DNA from: Cellulomonas cellasea | Lineage (GTDB): Bacteria; Actinomycetota; Actinomycetes; Actinomycetales; Cellulomonadaceae | Assembly (NCBI RefSeq): GCF_006538745.1 | Contig: NZ_BJLR01000017.1 | Location: forward strand, 124,001 to 188,000 | Length of the DNA: 64,000 nucleotides | Direction: 5' to 3' | In this document: one piece after another, positions 37,264-45,324 of the stretch | Numbering within the stretch: the first letter of the stretch is position 1 | Layout: each line of letters begins with the position of its first letter | Position numbers and translations under genes: made by a program | Notes under the pieces: generated by a model | Told to the model about the DNA's origin: nothing | What the model saw: the letters and a program-made list of their open reading frames with translations, nothing else | Databases searched by the model: none

Positions 37264-37329
37264 CGGGCTCTCCTTCGAGGGGTCGAACCTGGGCGTGCGT
37301 CCGCTGCCGCCCGGCCGTGCGGCGCCGGC

Positions 37330-38070
37330 TCAGGGGGTGAGCGCGTCGGCGAGCTCGCCGTGACCGGCCCGACGCGCTGCGTCGGCGGCAGTGAGGCCAT
37401 CGAAGCCGATCCAGGCCGGGTCCGCCCCCCGAGCGAGCAGCAGGTCGACGCAGGCGCGCCGCCCGCCGTGCGCGGCGCACCACAGCGCCGTGGTCAGGTC
37501 GTCCGCGTCCGGGGCGGGCTCGGCGTCGAGCAGCGCCTCGACCCGGTCGACGAGCCCGAGGCCGGCGGCCTGCCACAGGTTCGGCGTCGCGCCCGCGTGG
37601 AACAGGTGCTCGGCCGCGCGCCACTGCCCGAAGGCCACGGCGTCCGCGAGCGGGGTGCCCGACCCGTCGCCGATGACCGCGCCGGGCGCCTCGAGGTCCG
37701 CCCCGGCGCGGATGAGCGCCTCGACGGCCTCGACGTCGTCGTTGCTCGCGGCCCAGTGCAGCGCGGTCTCCGCGTGCGGGCCGGTGAAGGGGGCGTCCGG
37801 GTCGGCCCCGGACGCGACGAGCACCTCGATCGTGCGCCCCACCGCGAGGAGGTGCCCGGGGTGGTCGGTCGCGACGTGCAGCAGCGTGCACGTCGGCAGG
37901 TCCTCGACCGTCGCGTCCGGCTGGGCGTCGTCGCGCGTGATCCGGGCCGCCGCGAGACCGGGGTTGGCGTCGAGCAGCCCGCGCAGCCGCTCCACGTCGC
38001 CGGTGCGGATGGCGTCGGCGGCCTCGCGCGCGAGCGGGTCGTCGGCGGCCAGCGTCAGGGATGCGTCCAC
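37330..38070 (-). CDS. Ankyrin-repeat protein
   Basis: A 246-residue soluble protein with about four ankyrin units, for example ETALHWAASNDDVEAVEALI, GTPLADAVAFGQWRAAEHLF and TALWCAAHGGRRACVDLLLA. Such repeats bind other proteins; the partner is not known. GTG 38070 is 6 bases after aaggag and is preferred over longer alternatives. It lies 66 bases upstream of the four-helix membrane protein gene on the same strand, but no functional link is evident. Confidence 0.85.
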   Translation of the reverse strand: MDASLTLAADDPLAREAADAIRTGDVERLRGLLDANPGLAAARITRDDAQPDATVEDLPTCTLLHVATDHPGHLLAVGRTIEVLVASGADPDAPFTGPHAETALHWAASNDDVEAVEALIRAGADLEAPGAVIGDGSGTPLADAVAFGQWRAAEHLFHAGATPNLWQAAGLGLVDRVEALLDAEPAPDADDLTTALWCAAHGGRRACVDLLLARGADPAWIGFDGLTAADAARRAGHGELADALTP

Positions 38071-38224
38071 GGGGGGCTCCTTCGCGAGACCTCCACCGTG
38101 CACCCGGCGGGGCGGCCTGTCCAGGCCGGCGAGATGCAGTGCAGATCGACCGGGGCTGAACGCCTGAGTCCCTCGAGCCCTCGGAGTTCTTCTCCCACTA
38201 GCGGTCGTCGTGACCGTGGGCCAT

Positions 38225-38282
38225 GATCCGGGGGCTTCCGGATCACCGGAAGCACCAGACCCTCCGGCAGGCTCGCCGGAGG
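38225..38282 (+). promoter_or_regulatory. Structured leader with mutually exclusive hairpins
   Basis: Three stems precede the small membrane protein gene. A: gatccgg (38225-38231) with ccggatc (38238-38244). B: gcttccgg (38234-38241) with ccggaagc (38246-38253), 4-base loop. C: cctccggc (38261-38268) with gccggagg (38275-38282), followed by cctttcctt. A and B share bases and cannot form together; C resembles a terminator just before the ribosome site. An attenuator or cis-acting RNA is possible. It does not match a riboswitch class I can recognise. Confidence 0.4.
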
Positions 38283-38300
38283 CCTTTCCTTGGAGTGCTC

Positions 38301-38513
38301 ATGCTCGCGATCGTCGCTGCTGCGATCTTCGCCCTCGCCCTGCTCCTCGACCTCGTCGAGGCGAACGTCGGGGACGCTCTGACCCCACAGACGCTGATGT
38401 TCGCCGGTCTGTTCTGCCTCGCGCTGCACCTGGGCGGCGTCGGCGGCGCGTCGCCGGTGAACGGCGGCTGGCGCGGGCGTGGGGGGCGTGGGGGAAGCTC
38501 CCGCCGGCGATAG
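38301..38513 (+). CDS. Small two-helix membrane protein
   Basis: A 70-residue protein. Two hydrophobic segments (AIVAAAIFALALLLDLV and TLMFAGLFCLALHLGGVGG) are followed by a glycine/arginine-rich tail ending in SSRRR, probably on the cytoplasmic side. ATG 38301 has tggag 6 bases upstream. It is preceded by a leader with three hairpins and followed by a long hairpin. Function unknown. Confidence 0.6.
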   Translation: MLAIVAAAIFALALLLDLVEANVGDALTPQTLMFAGLFCLALHLGGVGGASPVNGGWRGRGGRGGSSRRR

Positions 38514-38544
38514 GGGCTCGTCCCACCCGCTCCCGTCATCACGC

Positions 38545-38604
38545 CGGGATGCACCACGAGGTCACGACGCGCTCCGCGCGTTCGTGGCCTCGTGGTCCAT
38601 CCCG
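38545..38604. repeat. Long near-perfect inverted repeat (about 28 bp arms)
   Basis: The arms 38545-38572 and 38576-38604 pair with only about three mismatches or bulges around a 3-base loop (tcc). The element is much longer than the terminators elsewhere in the window and begins 31 bases after the small gene. It could be a terminator, a mobile palindromic element or a structured RNA. Confidence 0.7.
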
Positions 38605-38671
38605 GGAGGAGCCGCACGGGCAGCCTCCGCTCGGGCCGACCTACGCCGGCGCAGGTCGCTAGCGTGAGCCC

Positions 38672-39322
38672 ATGACCGAACGGATCAGCCCGCGGCAGCT
38701 CGCGGAGGCCCCCGGCCTCGGGGACTGGCGCGTCCTGTGGGGCGGGGCGTGGGCGTGCGCGCTCTTCCGGACGTCGTCGTTCTCGGTCGCTGCCGCGCTG
38801 GTCCAGGCGGTCAGCGAGGCCGCGACGACCGCGAACCGCCACCCCGACGTCGACCTGCGCCCCGAGGGCGTGACGGTCCGGCTGCGTGGCGACGGGCCCG
38901 AGGGCTTCCGCACCCGGGACCTCGACCTCGCGCGGACGATCTCCGCGGCCGCCCGCGCCCTCGACGCGCGCGCGGACCCGTCGGCCGTGCAGCACGTGCA
39001 GGTCGCGGTCGACGCGCTCGGCACCGCGGCGGTGCGGCCCTTCTGGCGCGCGGTGCTCGGCTACGACGAGGTCGGCGACGCGGACCTCGTCGACCCGCTG
39101 CGGCGCGGGCCGACGCTGTGGTTCCAGCCCATGGACGCCCCGCGGACGGGACGCAACCGGCTGCACGTCGACGTGCACCTGCCGCGTGACCAGGTCGAGG
39201 CGCGCATCGCGGCGGCCGTCGCCGCGGGCGGCCGCGTCGTGAGCGACGCCCGTGCGCCGGAGTGGTGGACCCTCGCCGACCCCGAGGGCAACGAGGTCGA
39301 CCTCGCCGTCTGGGTCCCGTAG
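38672..39322 (+). CDS. Pterin-carbinolamine-dehydratase-like and glyoxalase/VOC fusion protein
   Basis: A 216-residue two-domain protein. Residues ~1-95 resemble 4a-hydroxytetrahydrobiopterin dehydratase: ISPRQLAEAPGLGDWRVLWG and ANRHPDVDLRPEGVTVRL, with the His-Pro-Asp block, although the usual second histidine is Arg. Residues ~103-216 are a VOC (glyoxalase-like) domain: VQVAVDALGTAAVRPFWRAV, then HVDVHLPRDQ and LADPEGNEVDLAVW. This fusion occurs in actinobacteria; substrate unknown. It is followed after 22 bases by an AlkZ-like gene. Confidence 0.75.
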   Translation: MTERISPRQLAEAPGLGDWRVLWGGAWACALFRTSSFSVAAALVQAVSEAATTANRHPDVDLRPEGVTVRLRGDGPEGFRTRDLDLARTISAAARALDARADPSAVQHVQVAVDALGTAAVRPFWRAVLGYDEVGDADLVDPLRRGPTLWFQPMDAPRTGRNRLHVDVHLPRDQVEARIAAAVAAGGRVVSDARAPEWWTLADPEGNEVDLAVWVP

Positions 39323-39344
39323 GCCTTCGCCGGGAGGGGCGCAC

Positions 39345-40442
39345 GTGCACGAGCTCAGCCGCGCCGACGCCCGCCGCATCGCGGTCCGGGCCCAGCTGCT
39401 GAGCGCGGACCGGCCGACAGACGTGCCGGGCGTGCTCCGGCACCTGACCGTCCTCCAGCCCGACCCCACGAGCGCCGTCGCACCGAGCGCTGACGTGGTG
39501 CTCTGGAGTCGGCTCGGGTCCGCGTACGACCCGGGAGAGCTGCGGGACCTCGTGGACCAGCAGCGGGTCGTCGAGCTGCGCGGCTTCCTGCGGCCCGCCG
39601 AGGACGTCGCGCTGTTCCGTGCCGACATGGACGCGTGGCCCGGCGCCGGGGAGGTGCCGGCCTGGCGCGAGGAGGTGCGCGCGTGGGTGCGGGCGAACGC
39701 GGCGTGCCACCGGGACGTGCTGGAGCGGCTGCGCGCCGACGGTCCGCTGCCCGCGAGCGAGCTCCCCGACACCTGCGTGCGGCCGTGGCGGTCGAGCGGG
39801 TGGAACGACCACCGCAACGTGCGGATGCTGCTCGACGTCCTGGCGGCGCGGGGGGAGGTCGCGGTCGCCGGGACCGCCGGGCGGGAGAAGCTGTGGGACC
39901 TCGCGTCCCGCGTCTACCCGGACGTGCCGGCGCTCCCGTCGCAGGAGGCGCGGCGCGTGCGCGACGAGCGCCGGCTGCGGGCGCTCGGCATCGCCCGGTC
40001 ACGCGCGACCGCCCGGCCCGACGAGCCCGACGACGTGCGCGACGCGGGGGAGCCGGCCGTCGTCGAGGGCGTCCGCGGCACGTGGCGGGTCGACCCCGCG
40101 GCGCTGGGCCGGCCGTTCGAGGGCAGGGCGGCGCTGCTGTCGCCGCTCGACCGCCTCGTCCTCGACCGCCGCCGGATGACGGAGCTCTTCGAGTTCGACT
40201 ACCAGCTCGAGATGTACAAACCCGCGTCGCAGCGGCGCTGGGGGTACTGGGCGATGCCGGTGCTGCACGGCGACCGGCTCGTCGGGAAGCTCGACGCGAG
40301 GGCCGACCCGCGTGCGGGGGTGCTGCGCGTCGCTGCTCTGCATCGCGACGTCCCGTTCACCGCGGCGATGGCGGCCGCGGTGGACCGCGAGGTCGCGGAC
40401 CTCGCGCGGTGGCTCGAGCTCGACCTCGTGCTGCCGGACTGA
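39345..40442 (+). CDS. AlkZ/YcaQ-like winged-helix DNA glycosylase
   Basis: A 365-residue protein of the HTH_42 family, which includes AlkZ and YcaQ glycosylases that remove bulky or cross-linked alkylated bases. The QxD catalytic motif is visible in LQPDPTSAVAPSADVVLWSR, followed by the LGSAYDP block; ERLRADGPLPASELPDT and DHRNVRMLLDVLAARGEVAV form winged-helix parts. AlkZ proteins often sit in antibiotic clusters, while YcaQ-type ones are housekeeping; no cluster is seen here. GTG 39345 is 5 bases after gggagggg. Confidence 0.82.
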   Translation: MHELSRADARRIAVRAQLLSADRPTDVPGVLRHLTVLQPDPTSAVAPSADVVLWSRLGSAYDPGELRDLVDQQRVVELRGFLRPAEDVALFRADMDAWPGAGEVPAWREEVRAWVRANAACHRDVLERLRADGPLPASELPDTCVRPWRSSGWNDHRNVRMLLDVLAARGEVAVAGTAGREKLWDLASRVYPDVPALPSQEARRVRDERRLRALGIARSRATARPDEPDDVRDAGEPAVVEGVRGTWRVDPAALGRPFEGRAALLSPLDRLVLDRRRMTELFEFDYQLEMYKPASQRRWGYWAMPVLHGDRLVGKLDARADPRAGVLRVAALHRDVPFTAAMAAAVDREVADLARWLELDLVLPD

Positions 40443-40468
40443 GCCGTGCTGCGGGCCGGGGTCCGCGC

Positions 40469-40849
40469 CTACGACTCGGACCAGGCACCGAGCTCGTTGC
40501 CGGACGGGTCGAGGAAGTGGAACCGCCGGCCGCCCGGGAACGCGTAGGGCCCCTCCACGACCGTGCCTCCGGCGCGCGTGACCGCGTCGAGCGTCGCGTC
40601 GAGGTCCGCCGTGTACAGGAGCACGAAGGGGCCGCCGCGCGTGATGGCCGAGGACTCGGCGAGCGTGAGCCCGCCCGCCTCGTCGGAGCCGTCCTCGGCG
40701 GTCGTGCGGATGCCCGCGTACCCGTCGCCGTACGCGGTGAACTGCCAGCCGAACGCCGCGCCGTAGAACTCGCGCGCCGCCGCGAGGTCGGTCGTCGGCA
40801 GCTCGATGTAATCGATCGAGTGGTGGATCCGGTGCGTGTGCGTGGCCAT
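40469..40849 (-). CDS. Glyoxalase/VOC-family protein
   Basis: A 126-residue protein with two betaalphabetabetabeta modules: IDYIELPTTDLAAAREFYGAAFGW, and FVLLYTADLDATLDAVTRAGG, ending in FLDPSGNELGAW. It resembles small lyase or resistance-type VOC proteins with a metal site made by His and Glu residues. Substrate unknown. ATG 40849 is chosen since the upstream extension is low-complexity. Divergent from the acetyltransferase gene. Confidence 0.8.
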   Translation of the reverse strand: MATHTHRIHHSIDYIELPTTDLAAAREFYGAAFGWQFTAYGDGYAGIRTTAEDGSDEAGGLTLAESSAITRGGPFVLLYTADLDATLDAVTRAGGTVVEGPYAFPGGRRFHFLDPSGNELGAWSES

Positions 40850-40890
40850 CCGGTCATCGTCGCGCCGACCACCGACACGGCAGCGCCCAC

Positions 40891-40930
40891 TGTGGACGCA
40901 GGTACACAAGGATGCGTACGCTCGTCCACA
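40891..40930 (+). promoter_or_regulatory. Inverted repeat upstream of the acetyltransferase-tetR operon
   Basis: The perfect 8-bp arms tgtggacg (40891-40898) and cgtccaca (40923-40930) enclose a second pair acgca/tgcgt (40896-40900 and 40913-40917). The site ends at the start codon region of the acetyltransferase and could be bound by the TetR protein encoded in the same operon. Confidence 0.45.
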
Positions 40931-41610
40931 TGACCGCCACGACACCCGGCACCGACGACACCCGCTCGATGCGCGAGCGCATGCTCGCCGGCGACCCGTA
41001 CCTCGCCGACGACCCCGAGCTGGCCGAGGCGAACGCCGCCGCGCTCGACCTCATGGCCGCGTACAACGCGACGACCCCGCGGCAGGGACCGCTGCGCCGC
41101 GCTCTCCTCGAGCAGCTCCTCGGCGCGGTCGGGGAGGGCACCGAGATCCGGCCGCCGTTCTTCGTCGACTACGGGACGCAGATCCGCGTCGGTGCCCGCT
41201 GCTTCGCCAACTACGGCCTCGTCGCGCTCGACGTCGCGACCGTCACGATCGGCGACGACGTGCAGATGGGCCCGAACGTGCAGCTCCTGACGCCCACCCA
41301 CCCCGTCGAGCCCGGCCCCCGCCGCGACAAGTGGGAGGCCGCGAAGCCCATCGTGATCGGCGACAACGTCTGGCTCGGTGGCGGCGTCGTCGTGCTGCCC
41401 GGCGTGACGATCGGCGCGAACACGGTCGTCGGCGCGGGCTCGGTCGTGACGCGCGACCTGCCGGCGAACGTCGTCGCGGTGGGCAACCCGGCGCGCGTGG
41501 TCCGGACGATCGACGACGACGCGGACACCCGCGTCACGACGACGGGCGGCCGGGCCGGGGCGAGCAGCAAGGCCGGGGCGAGCGCCGCTGCCGGAACGAG
41601 CGGCCGGTGA
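40930..41610 (+). CDS. Maltose/galactoside O-acetyltransferase-like (hexapeptide) enzyme
   Basis: A 226-residue member of the left-handed beta-helix acetyltransferases (Maa/NodL/LacA type). Features: an N-terminal MRERMLAGDPYLADDPEL block, imperfect hexapeptide repeats from ~residue 65, the catalytic His in LLTPTHPVEP, and the insert DNVWLGGGVVVLPGVTIG. It should transfer an acetyl group from acetyl-CoA to a sugar. The last ~25 residues are Ala/Gly/Ser-rich and dispensable. The start is either ATG 40930 or ATG 40912; neither has a good ribosome site. The stop overlaps the next gene as GTGA. Confidence 0.87.
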   Translation: MTATTPGTDDTRSMRERMLAGDPYLADDPELAEANAAALDLMAAYNATTPRQGPLRRALLEQLLGAVGEGTEIRPPFFVDYGTQIRVGARCFANYGLVALDVATVTIGDDVQMGPNVQLLTPTHPVEPGPRRDKWEAAKPIVIGDNVWLGGGVVVLPGVTIGANTVVGAGSVVTRDLPANVVAVGNPARVVRTIDDDADTRVTTTGGRAGASSKAGASAAAGTSGR

Positions 41611-42335
41611 GGAGCGCGGCGCCGGAGCCGTCCGCACCGCAGCTCTCCGCGCCGGAGCCGTCCGTGCCGGAGTCCTCCGCGCCGGACCCGTCGGAGCCGT
41701 CCGTGCCGGAGTCCGCCACGCCCGGGTCCTCCGCACCGGAGTCCTCCACCCCCGAGCCGCCGTCCGCGCCCGCTCGCCCGTCCCCCCGCCGCGCGCGTCG
41801 GCACGACCCCGGCCGCCGCGACCGGCTCGTCGCCGTGGCGCTCGACGTCCTCGCCGAGCACGGCGTCGCCGGGACGACGCACCGGACGATCGCGCAGGCC
41901 GCCGACGTCCCGCTCGGCTCGACGACCTATCACTTCGCGTCGATCGACGAGCTCCTCGCGGCGGCGTTCCGACGGCACGCGGACGACGTCGCCGGGGCGC
42001 TCGAGCGGCGCCTGGAGGCGGCATCGGACGCCGGTGCGGCGCTCGACGCGCTCGCGGACCACCTGGCGCAGGACCTGCTCGCGCCGGGCCGGGGGCTCGT
42101 GCTCTCGATCGAGCTCTACGGTGTCGCGGCCCGCCGCCCGGTGCTGCGGTCGGTGACCCAGGAGTGGATGCTGCGCAGCCGCCGGGCGCTCGAGCGGCAC
42201 TTCGACCCGGTCACCGCACGCGAGCTCGACGCCCTCGTCGAGGGCCTCGTGCTGCACAGCGCGCTGTCGACCGACCCGACGACCCCCCACGAGCTCTGCC
42301 ACGCGCTCCACCGGATGGCCCGCCCCGAGGCCTGA
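41607..42335 (+). CDS. TetR-family regulator with a Pro/Ser/Glu repeat leader
   Basis: A 242-residue protein. Residues ~1-60 are repeated Pro-Ser-Glu-Ala units (for example SAPEPSVPESSAPDPSEPS). Then DRLVAVALDVLAEHGVAGTT, TIAQAADVPLGSTTYHFASI form the TetR helix-turn-helix, followed by a ligand domain. The GTG at 41607 overlaps the acetyltransferase stop (GTGA), so the two are co-translated. A GTG at 41664 would skip most of the repeats. Likely an autoregulator of the operon; the palindrome at 40891-40930 is a candidate target. The repeat leader is unusual for the family. Confidence 0.82.
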   Translation: MRSAAPEPSAPQLSAPEPSVPESSAPDPSEPSVPESATPGSSAPESSTPEPPSAPARPSPRRARRHDPGRRDRLVAVALDVLAEHGVAGTTHRTIAQAADVPLGSTTYHFASIDELLAAAFRRHADDVAGALERRLEAASDAGAALDALADHLAQDLLAPGRGLVLSIELYGVAARRPVLRSVTQEWMLRSRRALERHFDPVTARELDALVEGLVLHSALSTDPTTPHELCHALHRMARPEA

Positions 42336-42496
42336 GGCGCGCCGAGCGAGCCGCCGCCCGGCGGGGGGCGCGGCGCGACGGCACGTGGTCCGGCGCCAGG
42401 TGCGTGCGAGTGCGGTCGTCGTCACCCCGCGGGTCTGGGTGCGGACGACGCGAAAAGCGTGCGGAGGTCCTGCGGGTCCGCAGCGATGCTGCCCGG

Positions 42497-43354
42497 GTGA
42501 CCCCGCACGGTGCGAACGGCTTCTCGGCCTCCGACGGCACGCGGCTCGTGTTCCACCGGCTCGGGTCGGGTGGTGACCCGGTGGTGTGCGTGCCCGGCGG
42601 GCCGCTCCAGGCGTCGGCCTCCCTGGGCGACCTGGGCGGGCTGTCCGCCGCGCGGCCGCTCGTGCTGCTCGACCTGCGCGGGACGGGGGAGTCGGCGGTC
42701 CCGGCGGACCCGTCGAGCTACCGGTGCGATCGGCTCGTCGACGACGTCGAGGCGCTCCGGGCGTACCTCGGGCTGGCCCGGGTCGACCTGCTCGGGCACT
42801 CGGCCGGCTGCTCGGTCGCCGTCATGTACGCGGCGCGCCACCCGGGCCGGGTCCGACGGCTCGCGCTGCTGACCCCCAGCCCGCGCGTGGTCGGGATCGA
42901 CGTGACCGACGACGACCGCCGGGAGGTCGCCGAGCGACGTCGCGGCGAGCCGTGGTTCGCCGACGCGTTCGCTGCGTTCGCGCGCATCTGGTCCGGCACC
43001 GCGACGGACGCGGACTGGGAGGCGATCACCCCGTTCACGCAGGGCCGGTGGGACGCCGCCCGCGCGGCGCGCCTGACGCAGGACGCCGTCGGGCAGGACC
43101 CCGCCGCCGTCGCCGCGTACTACGCGCCGGGCATCCCCGACCCGCAGGTGACCCGGGCGGCGCTGGCGTCCCTGGGCGCGCGCGTCCTCGTGACAGCGGG
43201 TGAGCACGACGTCGCTCTGCCGCCCACGCGTGCTGCCGAGTACGCGCGGCTGTTTCCCCACGGCGAGCTGGCCGTGCAGCCCGGGGGTGGGCATCACCCC
43301 TGGCTCGACGACCCCGCGTGGCTCGCGCGGACCCTCACGGCGTTCCTGCGCTGA
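42497..43354 (+). CDS. Alpha/beta hydrolase (proline-iminopeptidase-like)
   Basis: A 285-residue hydrolase. HRLGSGGDPVVCVPGGPLQA carries the HGG-like oxyanion region; the nucleophile is in LLGHSAGCSVAV, the acid in VTAGEHDVAL, and the histidine in PGGGHHPWLD. LVLLDLRGTGESAVPAD is also typical. It resembles proline iminopeptidases and similar small-molecule hydrolases; substrate unknown. GTG 42497 begins the conserved part. The gene stands alone and converges on a DUF1801 gene. Confidence 0.85.
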   Translation: MTPHGANGFSASDGTRLVFHRLGSGGDPVVCVPGGPLQASASLGDLGGLSAARPLVLLDLRGTGESAVPADPSSYRCDRLVDDVEALRAYLGLARVDLLGHSAGCSVAVMYAARHPGRVRRLALLTPSPRVVGIDVTDDDRREVAERRRGEPWFADAFAAFARIWSGTATDADWEAITPFTQGRWDAARAARLTQDAVGQDPAAVAAYYAPGIPDPQVTRAALASLGARVLVTAGEHDVALPPTRAAEYARLFPHGELAVQPGGGHHPWLDDPAWLARTLTAFLR

Positions 43355-43392
43355 CGGCGCGCGGCGGCCGGTAGGCACGGCCGGCCCAGCGG

Positions 43393-43770
43393 TCAGGCCA
43401 CGACCCACCGCTCGACGAGCGCGACGACGTCCGCCTCGCGCGCCGCGGCCGTCACGCTGTCCCGCAGGTCGACGAGACCGCGGTCGGGCGAGAGCCACGT
43501 CAGGAGGCCGGACGGGTCGTCGAACACGAACGCGTCGGTGCGGACCTGGACGCCCCGGTGGAGCACGAGCTGCAGCTTCGCGCCGGGGTGCAGGCGGAAC
43601 GTCACGCGGTCGACGCCGTCGAGGCAGAAGCTCGGCGCGTTCCACTTCACGTGCTCCGTGATCGGCAGCGGGCTCGCCAGGATCGCCGCCCGGAGCCGGA
43701 CGACCCCGTCCGTGTGCGGGTGCTCGAGGTCGGCCAGGTACCGCTCGACCTCGGGTGATGCGGTTCCCAT
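43393..43770 (-). CDS. DUF1801-domain protein
   Basis: A 125-residue soluble protein. EVERYLADLEHPHTDGVVRL, then ITEHVKWNAPSFCLDGVDRVTF and DSVTAAAREADVVALVERWV fit the DUF1801 fold (YdhG-like). Function is not established. ATG 43770 has ggagg 6 bases upstream, which favours it over the longer frame. Confidence 0.78.
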   Translation of the reverse strand: MGTASPEVERYLADLEHPHTDGVVRLRAAILASPLPITEHVKWNAPSFCLDGVDRVTFRLHPGAKLQLVLHRGVQVRTDAFVFDDPSGLLTWLSPDRGLVDLRDSVTAAAREADVVALVERWVVA

Positions 43771-44051
43771 GCCGACCTCCGTGCCCTGCGGGCGACCCCG
43801 CTGCCGAGGAGCCGCGCGCCGGACCGGCGGGGTGCGGTCCGGGGCCAGTCGAGCACGCGCCGCCCACACGGACGCCGCTGCTCGGGTCCGTACGTGGGCG
43901 TGCTGACGGGAGGCGATGTGCTCCGGGCGGCGGCGAGGTCACCGGCTACGACGGCGGCGTCCGGTACGTGTTCGTGCGGCGGGGCGACGTCGAGTGGCCG
44001 GCGCGGGGTGTCGCGTGCTCGCCCCGGCGCCCGCGCGTCGCTTCGGCACCC
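43771..44051. other. Non-coding gap
   Basis: The 281 bases between the DUF1801 start and the stop of the small membrane protein gene show no gene, strong hairpin or promoter that I can support. Confidence 0.5.
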
Positions 44052-44351
44052 TCAGCCGCAGGCTCCGCCGCACCCGCAGGAACCGGCCGCCGACCGTGCC
44101 CCGCGCGTGCGGCGGACGAGGAGCGCGGCGCCTGCGGCCACGAGCAGGACGACGACCGTGAGCGCCGGGACGCCGGTGAGGAGCGCACCGACCGACGCGA
44201 GGACGCCGGCCCCGGCCAGGAGCGGCAGCGAGCAGGCGAGCCCGCACGCCGCCGCGACGCCGAGACCGCCGAGCACCCGACGGCGGGACGCGCGGCCGGG
44301 GTCGCCGGTCGTGGAGGCGGGGGAGAGCGGCGCGGACGTGGGCAGGGTCAT
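44052..44351 (-). CDS. Small membrane protein with a cysteine-rich tail, possible metal transporter
   Basis: A 99-residue protein with two membrane helices: LGGLGVAAACGLACSLPLLAG (containing two cysteines) and VPALTVVVLLVAAGAALLV. It ends in the cysteine/glycine run CGCGGACG. This layout resembles MerT/MerC-like importers of soft metals, although it is shorter and lacks a full match. ATG 44351 follows gaggag. It is 93 bases downstream of the MerR regulator on the same strand, so it is a likely member of that regulon. Metal transport is inferred. Confidence 0.6.
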   Translation of the reverse strand: MTLPTSAPLSPASTTGDPGRASRRRVLGGLGVAAACGLACSLPLLAGAGVLASVGALLTGVPALTVVVLLVAAGAALLVRRTRGARSAAGSCGCGGACG

Positions 44352-44444
44352 GGGGACTCCTCGGTGGTGGTGAGCGGGTGACGAGAGCGACGCGGAGGGG
44401 GACGGTCCGCGGGTCTGCCGCGCGGGTGCAGTGCGCGGCCCGCG

Positions 44445-45317
44445 TCAGGCGGTCGGGCCGAACATCGCAGCCACGACGTCGGCGGCCTCGTCCGGGGCGC
44501 GGACCTCGAGCCGGACCTGACCCCGGGCGAGGCGGACCGTGAAGTCGAAGAACCCGCAGCACGCCTGCTCGGCGGTGGCGAGCCGCGCCACCTCGGCCGC
44601 GAGCCCGGGGTCCGCCGGAAAGACGAGGGCGGTGCCGCCGTCGACGGGCTCGCGGTGGGTGGCCTGCGCGACGAGCGCCCGCCAGCGGCTCACGCGCTCG
44701 GGCACGGCGCCCGCGTCGAGCGAGCACGCGATCGCCGGTGCCGCGGCGGACGCCAGCGGGAGGACCGCCTCGGGCGCCCGCGTGAGCGGGAGGGCCGGTG
44801 GGGGCGTACCGGTCGCCGGGAGGACCGCCTCCGCCACCCGCGTCGCCGGGAGGACCGCCTCGGGCGCCCGCGTGAGCGGGACGAGCGTCCTGCCGTCGGG
44901 CAGCGGCTCGGGCGCCGCCGTCGCGCAGGGGCAGCCCTCCCCGCAGGGTGAGCCGGCCGGGGCGTCGGCGAGCCGGGCGGCGACCCCCTGGAGCTGCGCG
45001 GCCAGGGCGACGAGCTCGCCGATGCGCTCCTGCGTCTCGCCCAGCCGGGCCGCGACCATCTCGACGACGTGGTGCGCGACGCCCGCGCAGTCCTCGACGT
45101 CGTACGCCTCGACGAGCGCGCGGACGTCGGTGAGCGGCAGCCCGAGGTTCTTGACGGCGGCGACGAAGCGGAGCCGGGCCACGTCGCGGTCGTCGTAGAC
45201 GCGGTAGCCGTTGGAGCCGCGCGACGGCGTCGCGAGCAGCCCGATGTCCTCGTAGTAGCGCAGCGTCGTGGGGGCGACCCCCACGAGCGCCGCCGCCTCC
45301 GCGATGCGGTAGCCCAT
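44445..45317 (-). CDS. MerR-family metal-responsive regulator with a C-terminal CC domain
   Basis: A 290-residue protein. Residues 1-75 are the MerR helix-turn-helix (GYRIAEAAALVGVAPTTLRYYE, then NGYRVYDDRDVARLRFV), followed by a dimer coil (~80-135). The segment CGEGCPCAT near residue 145 could bind metal. A linker of four 10-residue repeats (LTRAPEAVLP type) joins a C-terminal ~90-residue domain that carries QACCGFFDF. This tail domain is seen in some actinobacterial heavy-metal MerR proteins. ATG 45317 lies at about +2 from a strong MerR-type promoter, so translation may be leaderless. It probably activates the small membrane protein gene downstream. Confidence 0.88.
   Translation of the reverse strand: MGYRIAEAAALVGVAPTTLRYYEDIGLLATPSRGSNGYRVYDDRDVARLRFVAAVKNLGLPLTDVRALVEAYDVEDCAGVAHHVVEMVAARLGETQERIGELVALAAQLQGVAARLADAPAGSPCGEGCPCATAAPEPLPDGRTLVPLTRAPEAVLPATRVAEAVLPATGTPPPALPLTRAPEAVLPLASAAAPAIACSLDAGAVPERVSRWRALVAQATHREPVDGGTALVFPADPGLAAEVARLATAEQACCGFFDFTVRLARGQVRLEVRAPDEAADVVAAMFGPTA
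44761..44880 (-). repeat. Four 30-bp repeats encoding 10-residue units in MerR
   Basis: Units start at 44761, 44791, 44821 and 44851. They encode, in reading order, LTRAPEAVLP, ATRVAEAVLP, ATGTPPPALP and LTRAPEAVLP. The first and last copies are almost identical at the DNA level. Confidence 0.85.
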
Positions 45318-45324
45318 GCCCCGG

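Noticed and set aside
38225-38282. Match of the structured leader to fluoride, mini-ykkC or c-di-AMP riboswitches
   Set aside because: The conserved loop sequences of these classes are not present; kept only as an unclassified structured leader.
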